In this document: positions 30,636 through 33,350 of the stretch, piece by piece
How the letters are laid out: the number at the start of each line of letters is the position of its first letter
How positions within the stretch are numbered: position 1 is the first letter of the stretch
Assembly (NCBI GenBank): GCA_030824805.1
Contig: JAPJRC010000019.1
Span: forward strand, 1-33,350
Length of the DNA stretch: 33,350 bases
Source: Micavibrio sp.
GTDB lineage: Bacteria; Pseudomonadota; Alphaproteobacteria; Micavibrionales; Micavibrionaceae
Reading direction: 5' to 3'
The notes under the pieces: generated by a model
Databases searched by the model: none
Told to the model about the DNA's origin: nothing
Seen by the model: only the letters and a program-made list of their open reading frames with translations
Position numbers and translations under genes: made by a program

Positions 30636-31121
30636 TTATGCAGCCATTTTGTGATGCGCGGTTTGCTCAAACACGTTGCGTATGGCTTTTTCGTTCTGTG
30701 CAGCTCTCAACATGGCACAGATTTGTGCGTTGCGCAACAGTCGGGACAATCTTGCCATCGATCGCAAATAAGCGGCCCCTTCACGTTCGGGTGTAAGCAA
30801 AAGGCAAACAAGGTCGACATCCTGTTTGTCGGCCGCACCTACATTGACGGCGTTTTTCAAGCGAATGAAAACATTCACCGGCTCTTTCAAACCGCTAATA
30901 TGAAGATGGGTTATGGCGATGCCTTCACCCATAGCACCCGGAGATTCTTTTTCTTTTTCCGTTATGCGGTCTGCGAGAATACGTTCGCCGATACCGATCA
31001 CCTTCGCGACTTCGTGCGCCATCATGCGGATCAACTGCTTTTGGTTGGCAGCAATCATAGAAGGGATGACGATATCGAAATGAGGGGCGGAAGAATCTAC
31101 GGAAGTGTTGTGCACGGTCAT
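30636..31121 (-). CDS. ptsN: PtsN-type phosphotransferase IIA protein
   Basis: A 161-residue EIIA-Ntr domain, the end receiver of the nitrogen phosphotransferase relay, regulating potassium, carbon and envelope functions in proteobacteria. The phosphorylated histidine is expected at H72 in GEGIAITHLHISGL. The family usually has GIAIPH; here the proline is threonine. DLVCLLLTPEREGAAYLRSMARLSRLLRN matches the conserved helix that follows. Its usual neighbour hpf is upstream but separated by an exported protein gene. A perfect EcfG promoter (31277-31301) lies about 150 nt before the ATG, so general-stress control is likely. Confidence 0.9.
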   Translation of the reverse strand: MTVHNTSVDSSAPHFDIVIPSMIAANQKQLIRMMAHEVAKVIGIGERILADRITEKEKESPGAMGEGIAITHLHISGLKEPVNVFIRLKNAVNVGAADKQDVDLVCLLLTPEREGAAYLRSMARLSRLLRNAQICAMLRAAQNEKAIRNVFEQTAHHKMAA

Positions 31122-31276
31122 TAAGGTCCCCGAAGTTACGGCTTACTACATACTCTTATTCGCCCTGTCCGCAAACGGATTTCGTTGCGGCAACGCGCCA
31201 AAAATAATCTTTTTTGGAAGCTGTTTTTTTATCAAAAAAGGACTTAATTTTTGGTTAAGCGATCAGGCGGGGTAAT

Positions 31277-31301
31277 AACGAGAGGAGAGGAAATCCGTTC
31301 C
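31277..31301 (-). promoter_or_regulatory. EcfG general-stress promoter of ptsN
   Basis: GGAAC (31297-31301) and CGTT (31277-31280) on the minus strand with a 16-nt spacer fit the consensus exactly. The leader to the ptsN ATG would be about 149 nt, AT-rich, with several short hairpins (for instance CTTTTTTG 31209-31216 pairing with CAAAAAAG 31233-31240). Confidence 0.72.
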
Positions 31302-31313
31302 TAGGGGGCAAAA

Positions 31314-31853
31314 TTATTTTTTTACCCTGGCCAACGTCATAAGAGCCTGCATACCGTTCGGGCGCGGCTTGTCAGAGCCTGTGACGAGAACGGTCAATGT
31401 GCCGGCGATAGTATCCCGTTCATATTCTTTTTTGGTGATCTTGTCTTCTTCTACCCTTTTCTCGCGCATCAGGGAAAAATCCTTAAGCTTGGAATCGAGC
31501 GTTTCCCAAAACAGTTTCGGGGTCATCTGGTGAACAGCGACGGCACACATATCGCCAAATTTCCGGTTGGTCATCAAAACGGCATTGCCACCGGCATTCG
31601 GGATCTCAAAAACACGCCCGCCTTCAGGAGAGAATTTGCGCGCCTGTTCTTCCGGCAATTCGGCAAAGCCTTTTGCAAGCACGTAGCTGGCAGGGTCTTT
31701 ACGCTGTTCCAGTGCGGGAAGACAGTTATCGGTTAGCGCCGACACCGCTGCAACGGTCAGGTTTTTGCGGTCGGGCTTTTTTGCCGTGCCTGCCGCATGC
31801 GCGGTCGAGGAAAGCAAAAGGGAAGCACAAAAAAGAATAAGGTATCTCGTCAT
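31314..31853 (-). CDS. exported protein of unknown function between hpf and ptsN
   Basis: 179 residues with a Sec signal peptide (MTRYLILFCASLLLSSTAHA, cleavage after AHA). The mature protein has two cysteines (NCLPAL, DMCAVA), a glycine-rich turn (NAGGNAVLMTNRKFG) and a charged middle (MREKRVEEDKITKKEYERD). The family was not recognised. Its Shine-Dalgarno AAGG (complement of 31862-31865) and ATG lie within the hpf terminator hairpin, with the ATG in the loop. Expression should therefore depend on read-through of, or melting of, that structure. Confidence 0.82.
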   Translation of the reverse strand: MTRYLILFCASLLLSSTAHAAGTAKKPDRKNLTVAAVSALTDNCLPALEQRKDPASYVLAKGFAELPEEQARKFSPEGGRVFEIPNAGGNAVLMTNRKFGDMCAVAVHQMTPKLFWETLDSKLKDFSLMREKRVEEDKITKKEYERDTIAGTLTVLVTGSDKPRPNGMQALMTLARVKK

Positions 31854-31868
31854 GGAGATACCTTATTC
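31829..31868 (-). terminator. hpf terminator that encloses the next gene's start codon
   Basis: A 14-bp perfect inverted repeat: GAATAAGGTATCTC (31835-31848) and GAGATACCTTATTC (31855-31868), loop GTCATG. On the minus strand it is followed by six T residues (31834-31829). It begins 27 nt past the hpf stop. The downstream ATG (31853) lies in the loop and its AAGG in the 5' arm. Confidence 0.85.
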
Positions 31869-31895
31869 AAAGACATTCTATCCGTAAAGATACGG

Positions 31896-32486
31896 TTATT
31901 TCTTCTTAAATTCCGTTGTCTTGCCGTCCGGATCCACCCAGCCGATGTTTCCGTCCGTTCGGCGGTAAACCATATTCAGGCCTTTATGGTTGGCGTTGCG
32001 GAACATCAAGGCCGGAAGGCCCGAAAGCTCGAGACGCATAGCGGCGTCGCTGGGCGACATGGTTTGGATGTTTGTCGCAATTTCCGCAATCACCAGATGC
32101 TCATGCACCTCTTCGTTGTTCTGGTCCGGGGACAGCGTATAATCCAGCGCCGATGTGAAATGGTCTTCCGGCGCGTCTTCCAAACGCTGATGGTGGTCGC
32201 GCAGCTTGCGCTTGTAACGGCGAAGCTGTTTCGCCACTTTATCGGCGGCTTGATCGAAAGCTATGTACGGATCGTTTTCGGTGGCATCGGATATAACCAT
32301 GATGTCTTTGCCGACGCGAATTGTGATGTGGGTTTTGGTGAAGGCTGCGCCTTCGGGGGAGAAAGTGACGGTCGCGTCTATGGCGCGGTTGAAATATTTG
32401 GTGTTCAGATCTTCCAGTTTTTCCGAGACATGCGTTCTCAGCGCGTCCCCAAGATCCATTTGTTTGCCTTGTACGGTTAATTGCAT
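31896..32486 (-). CDS. hpf: long-form ribosome hibernation promoting factor
   Basis: 196 residues. The N-terminal S30AE domain (about 1-105; MQLTVQGKQMDLGDALRTHV and HITIRVGKDIMVISDA) binds the 30S decoding region. After a linker, the C-terminal domain (about 140-196, LELSGLPALMFRNANHKGLN, YRRTDGNIGWVDP) drives 100S dimer formation, as in long HPF. A good ribosome binding site (AAGGTGA) lies 7 nt before the ATG. In many alphaproteobacteria hpf sits between rpoN and ptsN. It is divergent from murI, with 143 nt between the starts. Confidence 0.95.
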   Translation of the reverse strand: MQLTVQGKQMDLGDALRTHVSEKLEDLNTKYFNRAIDATVTFSPEGAAFTKTHITIRVGKDIMVISDATENDPYIAFDQAADKVAKQLRRYKRKLRDHHQRLEDAPEDHFTSALDYTLSPDQNNEEVHEHLVIAEIATNIQTMSPSDAAMRLELSGLPALMFRNANHKGLNMVYRRTDGNIGWVDPDGKTTEFKKK

Positions 32487-32629
32487 ATGGTCACCTTTTC
32501 ATTAATTCAGTCTAGGCTCGCTAAAAACGGCGGCTTTGCCCCAAAAGAGGCTGCAAAACGGCTGTTTTCTTGCTTAAGAATAAGTATAGTGCTTTTTGGT
32601 TAATAAAAAAAGGACGGCCACCAAGAATC

Positions 32630-33350
32630 ATGGAAAGAAACAAAAAAATAGGCGTTTTTGATTCCGGACTTGGCGGTCTTTTCATCGCAAATTCCATACG
32701 CAAGCGGCTGCCCGCTTATGATTATCTGTATCTGGGCGATACATTACATTTGCCTTATGGACGCCGTTCCGATTCCGCTATTTACGATCTTTCCGAAAAA
32801 GCCATGCGGTATTTATTTTCGCAAGGCTGCGATCTGATCATCATGGCATGCAACACGGCGAGCGCCGCCGCTCTTCGCAAATTGCAGCAGGGATTTCTGG
32901 CAAAAGAATTTCCCGACAAAAGAATTCTCGGCGTTGTGGTTCCCACGTTGGAGACTGCCATCGAACAAGGGGCGGAGCGCATAGGGCTTCTGGCCACGCA
33001 ACGCACGGTGCAATCCGGTGTGTACGAGCAGGAATTGAAAAAGATCAATCCCAAGGTGCAACTGGTCGGCGTTGCCGCGCCTTTGCTGGTGCCCCTGATC
33101 GAGGATGGCGGTGAAAAATATCTGGAGACTGTGCTCAACGATTATCTTGAACCAATGCGCAATGATGATGTGCAAAGCGTAATTCTGGGCTGTACACATT
33201 ATATTGCGGTAAAAAACAGCGTGCGCCATTTGATGCATGGCAAAGCGACGTTGATATCGCAGGATGAGATCATTCCTGAAAAGCTGGCGGATTATCTGAT
33301 TCGACATCCAGAGATGGAAGAACGTTTGTCCCAGGGCGGCACGTTCGAAC
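32630..33350 (+). CDS. murI: glutamate racemase, C-terminus cut by the window edge
   Basis: The first 240 codons of a racemase that supplies D-glutamate for peptidoglycan. The start KKIGVFDSGLGGLFIANSI carries the conserved aspartate. The two catalytic cysteines are in MACNTASAAAL and LGCTHYIAVKNSV. YLGDTLHLPYGRRSD matches the substrate-binding loop. The frame is open to the last base, so the end lies outside. The ATG at 32630 has a rather distant AAGGA (about 16 nt upstream), so the start is probable but not certain. A 60-codon antisense open frame near its start is a shadow. Confidence 0.94.
   Translation, partial: MERNKKIGVFDSGLGGLFIANSIRKRLPAYDYLYLGDTLHLPYGRRSDSAIYDLSEKAMRYLFSQGCDLIIMACNTASAAALRKLQQGFLAKEFPDKRILGVVVPTLETAIEQGAERIGLLATQRTVQSGVYEQELKKINPKVQLVGVAAPLLVPLIEDGGEKYLETVLNDYLEPMRNDDVQSVILGCTHYIAVKNSVRHLMHGKATLISQDEIIPEKLADYLIRHPEMEERLSQGGTFE

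Noticed and set aside
32521..32703. A short minus-strand open frame across the murI start
   Set aside because: It overlaps the conserved murI N-terminus and has no ribosome binding site; murI runs to the window edge on the plus strand.
1..33350. CRISPR arrays, tRNA or rRNA genes, insertion sequences, integrase or phage genes
   Set aside because: No repeated spacer pattern, cloverleaf, transposase or integrase motif, or flanking target duplication was seen on either strand.

Overview
The window reads as a compact alphaproteobacterial chromosome segment with no plasmid, phage or IS signature. The evidence is a ChvG-ChvI type two-component pair, a CP4-like class II AroA, a CHCC zinc-finger protein, Hsp20 followed by a DUF1150 protein, perfect EcfG-type (GGAAC-N16/17-CGTT) and alphaproteobacterial sigma-32-type (CTTG-N17-CCTATAT) promoters, and the gene order aroA-cmk-rpsA-ihfB-lapA-pyrF-trpF-trpB-trpA-accD-folC. 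Base composition is moderate, and many unfamiliar secreted or orphan proteins sit between core genes. I suspect a deep-branching lineage (Micavibrio-like), but that is inference and was not tested.

Layout. 1-1130: start of a ChvG-like sensor kinase and ChvI, both minus strand. 1350-2431: an orphan phosphoribosyltransferase-like protein, a small partner and a terminator, plus strand. 2430-10889, minus strand: ihfB, lapA, pyrF, trpF, trpB, a GyrI-like protein, a membrane acyltransferase, trpA, accD, folC. Genes often overlap by 4 nt or more, and the trp genes are interrupted by the GyrI-like/acyltransferase pair. 11071-18671: rpsA and cmk interleaved with accessory genes (a Cys-His hydrolase candidate, a HAD phosphatase, a glycine-rich beta-repeat protein, LtrA, a Cys-His-Asp lipoprotein). 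18691-20564: aroA and a small exported protein. 20609-22783: membrane GGDEF-EAL protein. 23032-24500: pyrC-hisI. 24603-29071: a response regulator, a metallo-beta-lactamase-fold hydrolase, cysS, a pilin-like membrane protein and an orphan. 29165-30240: CHCC zinc finger, hsp20 and DUF1150. 30241-32486: a small stress-linked orphan, ptsN, an exported orphan and hpf. 32630 to the end: murI, cut by the window edge.

How it fits together. Most of the window is housekeeping: aromatic amino acid, tryptophan, pyrimidine, folate, fatty-acid and peptidoglycan precursor synthesis, plus translation. The most interesting layer is regulatory and lies in the last 5 kb. hsp20 carries both a sigma-32 promoter and a compact ROSE-like RNA thermometer. 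ptsN and the adjacent 84-residue gene each have a perfect EcfG general-stress promoter. The intrinsic terminator after hpf encloses the ribosome binding site and start codon of the next gene. A second regulatory hub lies at 13058-13255, where two divergent genes have good promoters overlapped by palindromes. No intergenic stretch reaches 300 bases; the longest is 22784-23031. I found no tRNA, rRNA, CRISPR array, IS or attachment site.
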